Source: Chryseobacterium formosum
GTDB lineage: Bacteria > Bacteroidota > Bacteroidia > Flavobacteriales > Weeksellaceae
Assembly: GCF_026460885.1 (NCBI RefSeq)
Contig: NZ_JAOVZW010000004.1
Location: forward strand, 186,001-250,000
Direction of reading: 5' to 3'
DNA: 64,000 nt
Every line of letters starts with the position of its first letter. Position 1 is the first letter of the stretch. The position numbers and the translations under genes are program-made. Below the pieces are notes generated by a model. The model was given only the letters and a program-made list of their open reading frames with translations, did no database searches and was not told where the DNA came from. This document shows positions 17,093 through 25,893 of this stretch, in pieces.

Positions 17093-17674
17093 CTACAAAA
17101 TATTTTTCAGTCGAAGATGTTGTAAAAGCATAATGGTTTTCGCATCTTTTATTTCTCCGTTATCAATCATAGCAAGTGTTTCATCAAAATTTAATTCTAA
17201 AACTTCTATGTTTTCGCCCTCTTCTTCAAGTCCGCCTCCTTCATTGATTTTCATTTCATCAGAATATTCAGCAATAAAAAAATGCAGAATTTCTGTTACC
17301 GATCCGGGAGACATGTAAGCTTCAAATATTTTTTCAACTTTAGAAATTTTATAACCTGTTTCTTCTTCAGTTTCTTTTCTGATGCAGTCTTCAGGATTAT
17401 TGTCGTCTAATAAACCGGCACAAGCTTCAATCAACATTCCGTTCGCATTTCCGTTAATGTACGTTGGAAGTCGAAATTGTCTTGTTAAAATTATTTTTTT
17501 GGAATCAGTATTATAAAGCAGAATAACGGCTCCGTTTCCTCTGTCATAAGCTTCTCTGCTTTGCGTTTCGGTTTCTCCGTTTTGTTTTTTAATGTTAAAG
17601 GTTACTTTCTTCAACGTGTACCAATTATCAGATAAGATTTCTGTTTTTTCGATACTTACATTCGTCTCTCGCAT
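17093..17674 (-). CDS. nudK: Nudix hydrolase, NudK/GDP-mannose pyrophosphatase-like
   Basis: A 193-residue enzyme close in length and layout to E. coli NudK, which splits GDP-mannose to GMP and mannose-1-phosphate. The Nudix helix is RKETEEETGY (about residues 103-112), preceded by EACAGLLDDNNPEDC. The C-terminal half has the NudK features SPGSVTEILHFFIAEYSDEM and EEEGENIEVLEL. Related ADP-ribose pyrophosphatase activity is possible. It lies 38 bp after the epimerase gene. Confidence 0.85.
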   Translation of the reverse strand: MRETNVSIEKTEILSDNWYTLKKVTFNIKKQNGETETQSREAYDRGNGAVILLYNTDSKKIILTRQFRLPTYINGNANGMLIEACAGLLDDNNPEDCIRKETEEETGYKISKVEKIFEAYMSPGSVTEILHFFIAEYSDEMKINEGGGLEEEGENIEVLELNFDETLAMIDNGEIKDAKTIMLLQHLRLKNIL

Positions 17675-17712
17675 TCTATTTTTTTATGTCTGTTTATTAT
17701 TAATTTATAAAA

Positions 17713-18618
17713 TTATTTCTTCAGCAAATCTTCCAAAGCCATTTTTAAATCAGGAAATTTAAATTCAAAACCTGCTTTCTGAATTTTCTCCGAAGAAGCT
17801 CTAGAGCCTTCTAATAAAGCATCTGCCAATTCACCAAATATCAATTTTAAAATAAAAGCTGGAACATTCGGCATAAACAAAGGTTTCTTTAAAACCTGAG
17901 CAATTAATTTCGTTAAATTTTCATTAGTTGTATGTTGTGGAGCAGAAGCATTAAAAGAACCTTCAACTTCAGGATTTTTTAAAGCAAATTGGTAAATCGA
18001 ACAAATATCCTCAATGTGAATCCACGGCATATATTGTTTTCCGTTTCCAAGTGGTGAACCAATCCCAAATTTTATCGGAGTCATCATTTTTTCTAAAGCG
18101 CCTTCAGTTTTAGAAAGAACAACAGCAGTTCTTATTTTCACAACTCTTTCCGCAATATTTTCAACCTTAAATTCATCTGCAGCTTGCTCCCAAACAACGA
18201 CGACTTCACTCAGGAAATCATTTCCTGAAGCATCATTTTCAGTAAAAACTTTATCTGTAGTTTTTGTTCCGTAATAATTAATTCCTGAAGCTGAAATAAA
18301 GGATTTTAGCTTTAAATTTTTCTTTTTTAATGTGTTTAAAATCAGTTTTGCTGAATCGACACGGCTGGAAATTAATTCCTTTTTCCGGTCGTCGGTCCAT
18401 CGTTTTTCAGAAATATTCGCTCCTGCAAGATGAATGATATGGCTTACGTTTTCAAAAGCGTTTTCATCGACAATTTGGTTTTCCAAATCCCATTCAAATT
18501 CGTTATCGGCTTCTTTTTTTCGGGTTAAAAACCGAATGGAGTATTCATTTTCTAATTTTTTTGAAAGCGTTCTTGCAATGGCTCCACTTGCACCGGTAAT
18601 TAAAATAATTTCTTTCAT
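17713..18618 (-). CDS. TIGR01777-family NAD-dependent epimerase-like protein
   Basis: A 301-residue short-chain dehydrogenase/reductase of the extended type, similar to E. coli YfcH. The Rossmann loop is ITGASGAIARTLSKKL (about residues 6-21). The family has SASGINYYGT and the later PWIHIEDICSIYQFAL segment, plus a short C-terminal DUF1731-like tail. An upstream ATG at 18642 is in frame but would overlap the preceding gene by 14 bases, so I chose the ATG at 18618, 10 bp after it. The substrate is unknown. Confidence 0.88.
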   Translation of the reverse strand: MKEIILITGASGAIARTLSKKLENEYSIRFLTRKKEADNEFEWDLENQIVDENAFENVSHIIHLAGANISEKRWTDDRKKELISSRVDSAKLILNTLKKKNLKLKSFISASGINYYGTKTTDKVFTENDASGNDFLSEVVVVWEQAADEFKVENIAERVVKIRTAVVLSKTEGALEKMMTPIKFGIGSPLGNGKQYMPWIHIEDICSIYQFALKNPEVEGSFNASAPQHTTNENLTKLIAQVLKKPLFMPNVPAFILKLIFGELADALLEGSRASSEKIQKAGFEFKFPDLKMALEDLLKK

Positions 18619-18628
18619 TTTTGTGAAA

Positions 18629-18967
18629 TTAATTTTTAACAATTAATATAAAATCTTCTTCCAACAGTTTATAACCTTGGTCGTAAACGAATTTATATTC
18701 AGAACCATTTTTGTAAACTTTAATATTGGTAAAATATTTAAAATCAAAACCTAAGCCATCTAATTTTGACTTTGCAATTTTAGTTTTTCCATCAATATTA
18801 ATTTCACTCAGAATACGATAATTTTTGCGAAGTTTGTTGTTTACATTCCGCATCAGATTGCTCGAATCTTTGTTCTGTTTATTGTTAAAAGCATTTCTGC
18901 AAGCGTCGTTACAGAATTTTTTATCAGACCTGCCGATGATTTTTTCGCCGCATTCGATACATTCCAT
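18629..18967 (-). CDS. Small zinc-ribbon protein
   Basis: A 112-residue protein. Four cysteines (3, 6, 19 and 23; CIEC and CNDAC) form a treble-clef or zinc-ribbon at the N-terminus, like DUF2116-type proteins. The rest is a basic helical part (NLMRNVNNKLRKNYRIL) and a beta part ending in EEDFILIVKN. It is probably a nucleic-acid or protein adaptor. It is tightly packed between the HPP gene (5 bp) and the epimerase gene (10 bp). The function is unknown. Confidence 0.7.
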   Translation of the reverse strand: MECIECGEKIIGRSDKKFCNDACRNAFNNKQNKDSSNLMRNVNNKLRKNYRILSEINIDGKTKIAKSKLDGLGFDFKYFTNIKVYKNGSEYKFVYDQGYKLLEEDFILIVKN

Positions 18968-18972
18968 ACTAA

Positions 18973-19569
18973 TTAATTTTTCAGTTTGTGTTTATGTTTT
19001 TTCTTTAAAGCTTTAATTAATCTGCTGTGAGTAGGATAGCTTCGGTTTTTTGTCATATTATTAAAAACCAAAGCAACTAAGAGTAAGATCAAGCAACCCG
19101 ATAAAACAGGCGAAAGTACATACCAATAGCCCAACTCAGGGATTTTTCCCGTCGAACTGACTGCAATTAATGCTGTTGCTCCACCAGGAGGATGAAGTGT
19201 TTTGGTGTATTGCATAAAAACTATCGATAAACCAACCGCCAAAGGTGCCGAAATCCAGATAATATCAGGAACAATTTTAAAAACAGTAACTCCGATTATT
19301 GCTGAAATCACATGACCGCCAATTAAGTTTCTCGGCTGAGCAAGCGGACTTTGAATCGCTCCGTAAATTAATACACACGAAGCTCCGAAAGAACCGATTA
19401 AAAATATGTTTTCCTGTTTAAATAAAAACTGTGACTGTAAAAAAGCAATAATTCCAATACCAAAAAAAGCTCCTAAAAATGACCAAAAATGTTCTTTATA
19501 ATCAACCAATGTTTCTTTATAAATGACATATTTCGATACCCTGAGCGTTCTTTTGAAAGTCTTTTTCAC
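18973..19569 (-). CDS. HPP-family integral membrane protein
   Basis: A 198-residue membrane protein with four or five predicted helices. The family-defining segment is KTLHPPGGATALIAV (about residue 120). Other helices are AFFGIGIIAFLQSQFLF, IFLIGSFGASCVLIYGAI and LLVALVFNNM. HPP proteins are linked to nitrite transport in plants, but the bacterial role is unsettled. It is the first gene of the group 18973-16489. Confidence 0.88.
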   Translation of the reverse strand: MKKTFKRTLRVSKYVIYKETLVDYKEHFWSFLGAFFGIGIIAFLQSQFLFKQENIFLIGSFGASCVLIYGAIQSPLAQPRNLIGGHVISAIIGVTVFKIVPDIIWISAPLAVGLSIVFMQYTKTLHPPGGATALIAVSSTGKIPELGYWYVLSPVLSGCLILLLVALVFNNMTKNRSYPTHSRLIKALKKKHKHKLKN

Positions 19570-19650
19570 AATAAATTTATTTGAAATTTAAAGATACAAA
19601 ATATCCGTTTGTAAACGGCTAATTAAGAGAAATAAAAGCGACATAAAATT

Positions 19651-19815
19651 TTAACGCAATGAACGCAAAGTCAATTTATATTAATTGAAACATTTTCCGT
19701 TCGCAATGGCGTTTCACTCAGCTATGAGCGCTATTGAATTTTGCTGAACGAAGTGCCCTTGCGAACGAAAAATATTCTTAAACATTAAAAAAAATTTTAG
19801 CGCTCATTGCGTTAA
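19651..19815. repeat. Nested inverted repeat, MITE-like (165 bp)
   Basis: The outer ends TTAACGCAATGA (19651-19662) and TCATTGCGTTAA (19804-19815) are a perfect 12-bp inverted repeat. Inside, TTTTCCGTTCGCAATGGC and CCCTTGCGAACGAAAAA form a second inverted pair. No coding frame is present. It sits between the HPP gene and the TPP riboswitch. It could be a mobile palindromic element or fold into a long RNA hairpin. Confidence 0.7.
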
Positions 19816-19916
19816 TAAGATAATTGTATTTAAATCAATATAATTATAATGTATTTTACAGTTTAAAAAACAAAATACTTTCATTTTCCAAAAAAAAGTC
19901 TCACATTTGCGCCATC

Positions 19917-19997
19917 AATGGGGTGCTGCAATAGCGGCTGAGATGATACCCGGGAAATTTTTCCACACCTGATTCGGATAATGCCGACGTAGGGATT
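19917..19997 (+). ncRNA. TPP riboswitch (THI element)
   Basis: The hallmark sequence order is present: GGGGTGC, GCGGCTGAGATGATACCC, CACCTGATTCGGATAATGCC and GACGTAGGGA. These are the conserved thi-box elements that bind thiamine pyrophosphate. It lies 46 bp upstream of the pnuC-like ATG, so it should control that gene, most likely by turning it down when TPP is plentiful. A clear terminator is not seen, so translational control is more likely. Confidence 0.95.
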
Positions 19998-20042
19998 TTT
20001 ATGATTTATCATCTCATCATTTAATTTATATAAGTTAATTTG

Positions 20043-20639
20043 ATGCAGGAAATTTTACAACAGACAACATGGCAAGAATGGCTTGGTGTCTGCTTTTCAG
20101 TAGTTCAGGTTTTATTAGCCAGAAAAAACAATTCAAACAATTATCTTTTTGGTATCGCCGGAATTTCGCTTTCACTTTACGTGATGTTTTTCGCAAAGCT
20201 TTATGCGGAATTTACTTTAAATCTTTACTATTTGGTAATGAGCATTTACGGATGGCTCTACTGGAAATTTGGTAAAAGAAAATCAGAAACAGTAATTTCT
20301 GAAACCACCAATCAGGAAAAAGTGATTACTGCAGGAATTGTGGTGGGAACTTTCGGTTTGTTTTGGTTTTTTCTAACACAGTTTACCGATTCTGATGTCC
20401 CGATTTTAGATTCTTTGGTAAGTGCTTTTGCTTGGGCTGGAATGTGGTTAATGGCTCGAAGAAAAATTGAGAACTGGGTTTTGCTGAATATGAGCAATAT
20501 CATCGCAATTCCGTTGTTGATTCATAAAGGTCTTTATCTGTATGCTGTTTTGACGGCTTTCTTATTTATTGTTGCTATTTCCGGTTATTTGGAATGGCGG
20601 AAGATTATTAAATCAAAAGAATTAGCGGTTGTTGAATAA
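20043..20639 (+). CDS. pnuT: PnuC-family transporter, probably thiamine (PnuT)
   Basis: A 198-residue integral membrane protein with about seven helices. The family core WLGVCFSVVQVLLARKNNSNNYLFGIAGI and YLVMSIYGWLYWKFGK are typical of PnuC carriers, which facilitate vitamin uptake together with intracellular kinases. PnuC transports nicotinamide riboside, but members under a TPP riboswitch (PnuT) carry thiamine. Because a TPP riboswitch sits directly upstream, thiamine is the best prediction. The in-frame TTG at 20040 just before the ATG at 20043 is not chosen. Confidence 0.88.
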   Translation: MQEILQQTTWQEWLGVCFSVVQVLLARKNNSNNYLFGIAGISLSLYVMFFAKLYAEFTLNLYYLVMSIYGWLYWKFGKRKSETVISETTNQEKVITAGIVVGTFGLFWFFLTQFTDSDVPILDSLVSAFAWAGMWLMARRKIENWVLLNMSNIIAIPLLIHKGLYLYAVLTAFLFIVAISGYLEWRKIIKSKELAVVE

Positions 20640-20658
20640 ATTTAATAGTTAAATTTTT

Positions 20659-20714
20659 CACGCAGATTTAGCAAATCGCGCAGATTTTTTTGATGATCTG
20701 CAAAATCTACGAGA
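20659..20714. repeat. Short palindromic repeat
   Basis: CGCAGATTTAGCAAATC and GATCTGCAAAATCTACG are imperfect inverted arms, and an inner pair GCAGAT/ATCTGC lies between them. It has the look of a REP-type element and lies in the gap before the acyl-CoA-dehydrogenase-like gene. Confidence 0.5.
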
Positions 20715-20745
20715 GATAAGAAACAATAGTAAGCAGAAGACAATT

Positions 20746-21789
20746 ATGATTAAAAGAACCATCGAAAAGAATTTCACAATGTTTTCGCATAAAGAAATAA
20801 GAGAAAAAATGCACGGAGCTTCTGAAGTTTCGTCTCAAATTATCAATCAGATTCATCAGGAGAGATTACTTCAGATTTGGGTTCCGAAAATGTATGGCGG
20901 ATTGGGATTACGTTTAAGCCAAGGTTTACAAATACTTTTTGATTGGTCAAAAATCGATGGAAGTTTAGGCTGGATGTTGACTTTATGTTCTGGAGCCAAC
21001 TTTTTCTCAAGAAATTTAAAACCTCAAATAGCAGAAGAATTTTTTGCTGATGCTAAAACCTGTTTCGGAGGAAGCGGAATGATTGGAGGAACTGCAGAAA
21101 AAAAAGCCGACGGAACTTTTCTGATTAACGGACTTTGGCACTTTGCAACGGGAGCACCACATTTAAGTCACTTTACTTTAAATGCTAAATTAACTGAAAA
21201 CGGAAATCCTTTACTTGATGAATCTGGTTCTGAAATCATCAGATCATTTGTTGTTTCTAAAGATCAGGCTGAAATTATTCCCAATTGGAAATCGATGGGA
21301 ATGAAAGCAACCGGAACGTATTCTTTTAAAGTGGATAACGTAAAAGTTTCGGAAGATTACAGTTTTATTTATGATGAATTTTTTACGGATGATGTTTTAG
21401 ATAAAATTCCTTTCAGGATTTTTGTGGATTTAACTTTGTTGGTAAATTATCTAGGGATGGCTTCTCATTTTGCAGAAGAAGCACTTCAAATTCGACCTCA
21501 TCTTAACTTGGATTTTTTCAATAAAAGAATAGAAGATGCAATGGAAAAGGTAATTGAATTTGCTGATGAAATTGAATCTTTATTACATGATTTCAAATTA
21601 ATTATTTCTGAAAAACAGTCCGAAATTCATGATTATTCATCAGATTTGGTTGAAGATTTGTCGCACCAAATTCTTGATATTTATTTTCAGTTAGGAATTA
21701 AAGCAAGCCATACCGATTCTGCAGTTTATCAGGTTTTTTGTGATTATTTTACGGCAACACAACATTCTAATTTTAGGAGAGAGTTTTAA
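20746..21789 (+). CDS. Acyl-CoA-dehydrogenase-like flavoprotein
   Basis: A 347-residue protein of the acyl-CoA dehydrogenase superfamily, in the group that includes flavin-dependent monooxygenases (DszC/HpaB-like). Features are the N-terminal helical region, the middle beta region (GGTAEKKADGTFLINGLWHFATGAPHL), the NWKSMGMKATGTYSFKVDNVKVSEDY segment characteristic of the superfamily, and a helical C-terminus. It is shorter than a typical 380-residue member. The Glu base of true acyl-CoA dehydrogenases is not obvious, so a hydroxylase or other redox role is possible. No clear operon partner. Confidence 0.75.
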   Translation: MIKRTIEKNFTMFSHKEIREKMHGASEVSSQIINQIHQERLLQIWVPKMYGGLGLRLSQGLQILFDWSKIDGSLGWMLTLCSGANFFSRNLKPQIAEEFFADAKTCFGGSGMIGGTAEKKADGTFLINGLWHFATGAPHLSHFTLNAKLTENGNPLLDESGSEIIRSFVVSKDQAEIIPNWKSMGMKATGTYSFKVDNVKVSEDYSFIYDEFFTDDVLDKIPFRIFVDLTLLVNYLGMASHFAEEALQIRPHLNLDFFNKRIEDAMEKVIEFADEIESLLHDFKLIISEKQSEIHDYSSDLVEDLSHQILDIYFQLGIKASHTDSAVYQVFCDYFTATQHSNFRREF

Positions 21790-21798
21790 TAATAAGCT

Positions 21799-21926
21799 TG
21801 TCATTTTGAGTGTTGACTGAAAGTCAACGAACGTAGTTCTGAAGTGAAATCGAAAAATCTCTAAAACCTGAATTTCAAGATTCTTCATTTCATAAAGCTT
21901 CGCAAAATTCCATTCAGAATGACAAA
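21799..21926. repeat. MITE/REP-like repeat family A, copy 2
   Basis: The second copy of the element at 10401-10530, about 128 bp. Shared blocks include GTCATTTTGAG, ACGAACGTAGTTCTGAAGTGAA, CGAAAAATCTC, AGATTCTTCATTTCATAA and CATTCAGAATGACAAA. The two copies differ mainly in the middle. It lies between two convergent genes. Confidence 0.75.
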
Positions 21927-21982
21927 AAATAAAACGACTATTTTAGACAGATTAAAATCGTACAACAACCTAAAGTTTAACT

Positions 21983-24301
21983 TTACAATCTATTCGAATT
22001 TTCGTTTACAGCATTCTCTTTATAATTCGATTTTCTCAGTTTACCGAAATTATATTTTACGGCGATTGAAAGAGTAGGAGTATTACCGAAAAAAGTTCCT
22101 TTTGACGTTATTTTTTGATATGTCATTTGTTGCACATAATCCATCTGTCTGAAGACATCATTGTATCGAAAAGTAAAATCAAAATCAGAAACCGAAGAGG
22201 TGAAGCCAAGATTGACAAGACACATTGCATTGCCTTCATATAAACCTTCTACACGTTTTGTAATGTAAGAGCCATCCATTAAAAAGCTTAAATATTTCCA
22301 CAAAACAACAGTATTATTAGTTGAAAAATAGAGATAAGGTGTAGACTTTTTTAAGATTGCCAAAGAATCTTCTGTTTTGTCATAGTTTAATGTAAGACTG
22401 TTTTGCGAACTCCATTTTTTCCAATTAAATGGATAATCTAAACCGACGTTTGCACCAAGTTCTTTCTCGAAATTCACCATCGTGAACTTTGAAATATGGC
22501 TGTTTTCGTTATAAACCAAAGTGTAGCCCATCGGATTTTTTGAAGAATAAACAGAAGCGTTCAAAGACCATTTATTAATATTCATAGCAAAAGATACTGT
22601 ATTTGAGTATGTTGGAATAAGCTCTGGATTTCCTACATATTCCACATACGGACTTCCATATAAACCACCAGAAGCCAGATTGCTGTAATTGGGACGGGAA
22701 ATACTTTTGCGATAATTTAAGCTAAATGTCTTTTTGTCATCTTGCTCAAAAGTAATTTCTGCATTAGGAAACCAATCGATATAATTTCTTTCAATATTGG
22801 CTGCATTTTCTACAATATCAAATCCTTTTGCACGGGTGGTTTCCATTCTTAAACCACCTTTCAATTGCCATTTTTTTAGTGTAGCTCCCAGATTTAAATA
22901 AGATGCAATATTGCTTTCCTTGAAATTATATTTGAAATATTCGATGGGTAAAATCTCTGCATAATTAGTTTTATTGTCGGTTTTGGTTTCTGCTGTTGTA
23001 AAACTTCCACCCAATTCCAAAAGATATTTTTCTCCAAATTTTTTCTCGGCATCAATTCTTCCTGAATAAACATTTCCCGAATAGTGCTGATTTCGAAACT
23101 GATTAAATAAATAGCCCGAATTGTTGGTATCATTATAAAAATCGTAATCTACATTTTTGCTTTCTCTCTTGTACTGTAAGCCTGTGAAAATATTGGCGTC
23201 AATTTCTGTCAGTTTTTTATTGTAATTAAAAATCGAATTGATGGTGGCTCGGTTACTGTTTTGATGATTTAATGTTTTAATATGATTAAAATTACCGTTT
23301 TCAGAATAATTCGTCACCGTATTATTATCTCCTATATCCGGTCTGAAGTTCGCATTTACTGATAGCGTCACATAATCGTTTTCGTTAATTTCCTGATAAA
23401 TACTTGCTCCGAAAATCGTTTGTGGTCTTTTTGTAATCGATTTTATAATGTAATCTGATTTTATATTTTCGGAAGGAACTTGATAATCAAAACCATTGCT
23501 TTCCCAATGATTGATCTGATTGTAGGCTGCATTGAGTTTCCATTCCGTTTTATTTTTTTTATGCTGAAAATTGACATTCAGATAATTACTGAATTTTTTC
23601 TGAAACATCGCAGTTTCTGAAATACTGAGTTGAGATCCGTCTTTTCTGCTTTTTTTTAAATTGATTTTAATAACTGCTTTTCCTTCAGATTCGTATTTCA
23701 CAGATGGATTTCTAATAATTTCAACCGATTTTATATCTTCTACAGAAATCCCCGATAAAGTGGCAAAATCAACTCTTTGATTATCGATATAAAGCAATGG
23801 AACGCCTTTTCCAACGAAATTTAAACCTTCACCATTCGCATCAACCCTTATAAATGGCAGTTTTGAAAGTAGATCAACAGATGTCGGCAATTTATTTAAT
23901 GGTGAATTGGCAATTTCTAAAGTAATATTTCCATTTTCGACGGTGAAACTTTTTCTTTTTCCTGCAATGGTAACTTCTTGAATTTCTTGAGTTTTTAGAT
24001 TGTAAAGAATATTCAATTCTGCATCTTTTTCCAAAAGAAATGGTTTTTCATTTTGAATGGTTTCGTCAGAAGATATTTGAATATGATAAGTTCCCGATTT
24101 TAAATGATTAAATTCAAATTTTGCATCCTGAGTAATGGTCGATTTTATTAAATGATTTTCGCGGTCAAATAAATAAACATCAATTGCCTGACTGATTTTT
24201 GAATCTTTTTGGCTAAAAATTGTGCCTGTAATTTTTAATTCGTTTTGTGCAAAAGTAAATATGGATGTAAAAAGTAAAATCTGGAAAAGTATATATTTCA
24301 T
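21983..24301 (-). CDS. Outer-membrane receptor-like beta-barrel protein
   Basis: A 772-residue protein of the outer-membrane beta-barrel/TonB-dependent-receptor group common in Flavobacteriia. A signal peptide (to about residue 18, FTFAQ) is followed by a carboxypeptidase-regulatory-like beta-sandwich (residues 22-95), a plug-like region (SPLNKLPTSVDLLSKLPFIRV and SVEDIKSVEIIRNPSVKYESEG), and a C-terminal barrel. The final strands have alternating aromatic ends, and the barrel motif SLNYRKSISRPNYSNLASGGLYGSPYVEYVGNPELIPTYSN is typical. No clear TonB box is visible. The substrate is unknown. No SusD partner is adjacent. Confidence 0.88.
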   Translation of the reverse strand: MKYILFQILLFTSIFTFAQNELKITGTIFSQKDSKISQAIDVYLFDRENHLIKSTITQDAKFEFNHLKSGTYHIQISSDETIQNEKPFLLEKDAELNILYNLKTQEIQEVTIAGKRKSFTVENGNITLEIANSPLNKLPTSVDLLSKLPFIRVDANGEGLNFVGKGVPLLYIDNQRVDFATLSGISVEDIKSVEIIRNPSVKYESEGKAVIKINLKKSRKDGSQLSISETAMFQKKFSNYLNVNFQHKKNKTEWKLNAAYNQINHWESNGFDYQVPSENIKSDYIIKSITKRPQTIFGASIYQEINENDYVTLSVNANFRPDIGDNNTVTNYSENGNFNHIKTLNHQNSNRATINSIFNYNKKLTEIDANIFTGLQYKRESKNVDYDFYNDTNNSGYLFNQFRNQHYSGNVYSGRIDAEKKFGEKYLLELGGSFTTAETKTDNKTNYAEILPIEYFKYNFKESNIASYLNLGATLKKWQLKGGLRMETTRAKGFDIVENAANIERNYIDWFPNAEITFEQDDKKTFSLNYRKSISRPNYSNLASGGLYGSPYVEYVGNPELIPTYSNTVSFAMNINKWSLNASVYSSKNPMGYTLVYNENSHISKFTMVNFEKELGANVGLDYPFNWKKWSSQNSLTLNYDKTEDSLAILKKSTPYLYFSTNNTVVLWKYLSFLMDGSYITKRVEGLYEGNAMCLVNLGFTSSVSDFDFTFRYNDVFRQMDYVQQMTYQKITSKGTFFGNTPTLSIAVKYNFGKLRKSNYKENAVNENSNRL

Positions 24302-24510
24302 TCTTGTCTTTTAGTTTAAAACAATCATGTGTGATATTTTATTACATGGGTTTCTTTAAATTTTTGAAGTTAAGTCAACATGTATGGTTTAATTTTAATA
24401 TAATAAAAAGAAAGAAATTGTTCTTATATGAGGAAAAAAATGGACAAAATACAATAACATTGTAATTCTGAATTTTGAAAAACTTTGTTGGTGGAAATGC
24501 TGATTTCTGT
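24302..24510. other. Intergenic region, nothing recognised
   Basis: AT-rich sequence upstream of the receptor gene. I see no gene, RNA or clear promoter match here. The receptor promoter probably lies within it. Confidence 0.4.
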
Positions 24511-24696
24511 TTAGTGATTTATTTTTCTTCCAATAAATTTTTCTAACTCGGTGAACATATCACTAATACTTAAAACTAATAAATCCGGGTGATTTCTCAA
24601 CCATTGTGAATTTAGTATAATCAAATCTTCATTTAAATTGTAGAAATCGTCGTTATTAAGTGAGTCTCTAGTAGAATTGTCTCCGAAGTATTCACT
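24511..24696 (-). pseudogene. Possible gene remnant (about 60 codons)
   Basis: On the minus strand an open stretch without a usable start reads EYFGDNSTRDSLNNDDFYNL, then SQWLRNHPDLLVLSISDMF and EKFIGRKINH before a stop at 24511-24513. Composition is protein-like, but it begins right after in-frame stops. It looks like the C-terminal end of a small gene that lost its beginning. I recognise no family. Rest of the gap to 24929: no gene seen. Confidence 0.35.
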
Positions 24697-24929
24697 TTAT
24701 TATTTCTGATAAAGTTTAAATATAAAACAATATATAAATAATTGAAGAAAATTCTTGAAAATGATAATCAATTGATCTTTAATTGTTAATCCGTTTTCAA
24801 ACGACTACAAACGAATTTAAATAGTTTATCACCGACTAAATTTTCCAATCTGTCGAATCTTTGCAACAGAGATTTGAGAAAACAAGTGAACGTCTCTTAT
24901 CTGAATATTAATTTTAAAAATACAAAGTT

Positions 24930-25262
24930 ATGTCACTGAGAAACAAAGTAACCTTAATAGGTTTTACAGGAAAAGAAGTTGAAACAGTAAACTTCGAAAA
25001 TGGCGGAATGAAAGTTTCCGTATCGTTGGCTACAAATGATCATTACACCAATTCAAAAGGTGAAAAAGTAGAAGAAACACAATGGCACAGTTTGGTTGCT
25101 TTCGGAAAAACAGCAGAAATTTTTCAAAAGTATGTTCCAAAAGGAAAAGAGATTGCTATTGAAGGGAAACTTACGTACAGATCGTATGACGATAAAGATG
25201 GTGTGAAAAGATATATTACGGAAATAAGAGTAGATGAACTTCTGCTTTTAGGTGGTAAATAA
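24930..25262 (+). CDS. ssb: Single-stranded DNA-binding protein
   Basis: A 110-residue OB-fold protein: LRNKVTLIGFTGKEVETVNFENGGMKVSVSLAT, then ETQWHSLVAFGKTAEIFQKYVPKGKEIAIEGKLTYRSY. These are the standard SSB core strands with conserved Trp and aromatic residues. It lacks the long acidic C-terminal tail ending in DIPF, so it is probably a second, short-form SSB rather than the main replication one. It lies 27 bp before the HRDC gene. Confidence 0.9.
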   Translation: MSLRNKVTLIGFTGKEVETVNFENGGMKVSVSLATNDHYTNSKGEKVEETQWHSLVAFGKTAEIFQKYVPKGKEIAIEGKLTYRSYDDKDGVKRYITEIRVDELLLLGGK

Positions 25263-25289
25263 TTGAAATAAGCTTTAAAATCACTAAAG

Positions 25290-25748
25290 ATGAATATAAA
25301 AGTTTTAAAAGTGAGAATTGCAGATGAATTTCTCTTGCAGGATCAGAAAATGATTGATGATTTTCTGAACAATCACGAAATCATAAAAGTGGAGACCGCT
25401 TTTGTGCATGAGGAGAACTTCTGGTCTGTGGTTTTGTATTTCAATGAATATAAAACAGAGATCAATAAAAACACGGTGAAAGATTCTAAAGCTGTGAAAT
25501 ATTCTGCTGATGATGAAACGCTGAACAGTGATGAAATTGAAATTTTAGAAGCCCTGAAACTTTGGCGGTCCGAAAAAGCCAAAGAACAAAATCTTCCGTC
25601 CTATTTTATTGCTACTAATAAAGAATTGATCTCTGTAGCTAAATATAAACCGGCAAAGAAAGAAGAGCTTTTAGATATTAAAGGTTTTGGAAAGCATAAA
25701 ATTGAAAATTATGGTGAAGAAATTCTTGAAATTTTAGAAAGCGTGTAA
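25290..25748 (+). CDS. HRDC-domain protein
   Basis: A 152-residue protein. The N-terminal 70 residues are a beta-alpha part with no named domain. Residues about 77-150 are an HRDC domain (LEALKLWRSEKAKEQNLPSYFIATNKELISVAKYKP, then KKEELLDIKGFGKHKIENYGEEIL), a helical module that binds DNA or partners in RecQ helicases and RNase D. It contains no helicase motor. Just downstream of ssb, so a joint DNA-handling role is possible. Confidence 0.85.
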   Translation: MNIKVLKVRIADEFLLQDQKMIDDFLNNHEIIKVETAFVHEENFWSVVLYFNEYKTEINKNTVKDSKAVKYSADDETLNSDEIEILEALKLWRSEKAKEQNLPSYFIATNKELISVAKYKPAKKEELLDIKGFGKHKIENYGEEILEILESV

Positions 25749-25785
25749 AAAAGTATTTACAGATTAAAACACAAATGATAAACTG

Positions 25786-25817
25786 AAAGCTGGAGAATAA
25801 AACCTCCGGCTTTTTTA
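25786..25817 (+). terminator. Terminator after HRDC gene
   Basis: A stem AAAGCTGGAG / CTCCGGCTTT (one G-U pair) with an 8-base loop and a TTTTTT tail. Confidence 0.85.
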
Positions 25818-25851
25818 TTGGTTTAAAAGTCCTTTCAATTGCTTATTTTTG
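25818..25851 (+). promoter_or_regulatory. hisS promoter
   Basis: TTG at 25818-25820, a 23-bp spacer and TATTTTTG at 25844-25851, followed by a 42-bp leader to the ATG at 25894. Confidence 0.6.
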
Positions 25852-25893
25852 CAATCAATATCATTTATCAACAATCAATTATCATTTATAAAA

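Noticed and set aside
20069..20275. A frame-shifted plus-strand frame within the pnuC-like gene
   Set aside because: The PnuC frame has clear family motifs and membrane helices; the other frame is a shadow.
25290..25748. HRDC protein as a broken RecQ
   Set aside because: The upstream sequence is a complete ssb gene with no helicase motifs in any frame, so it is a stand-alone HRDC protein.
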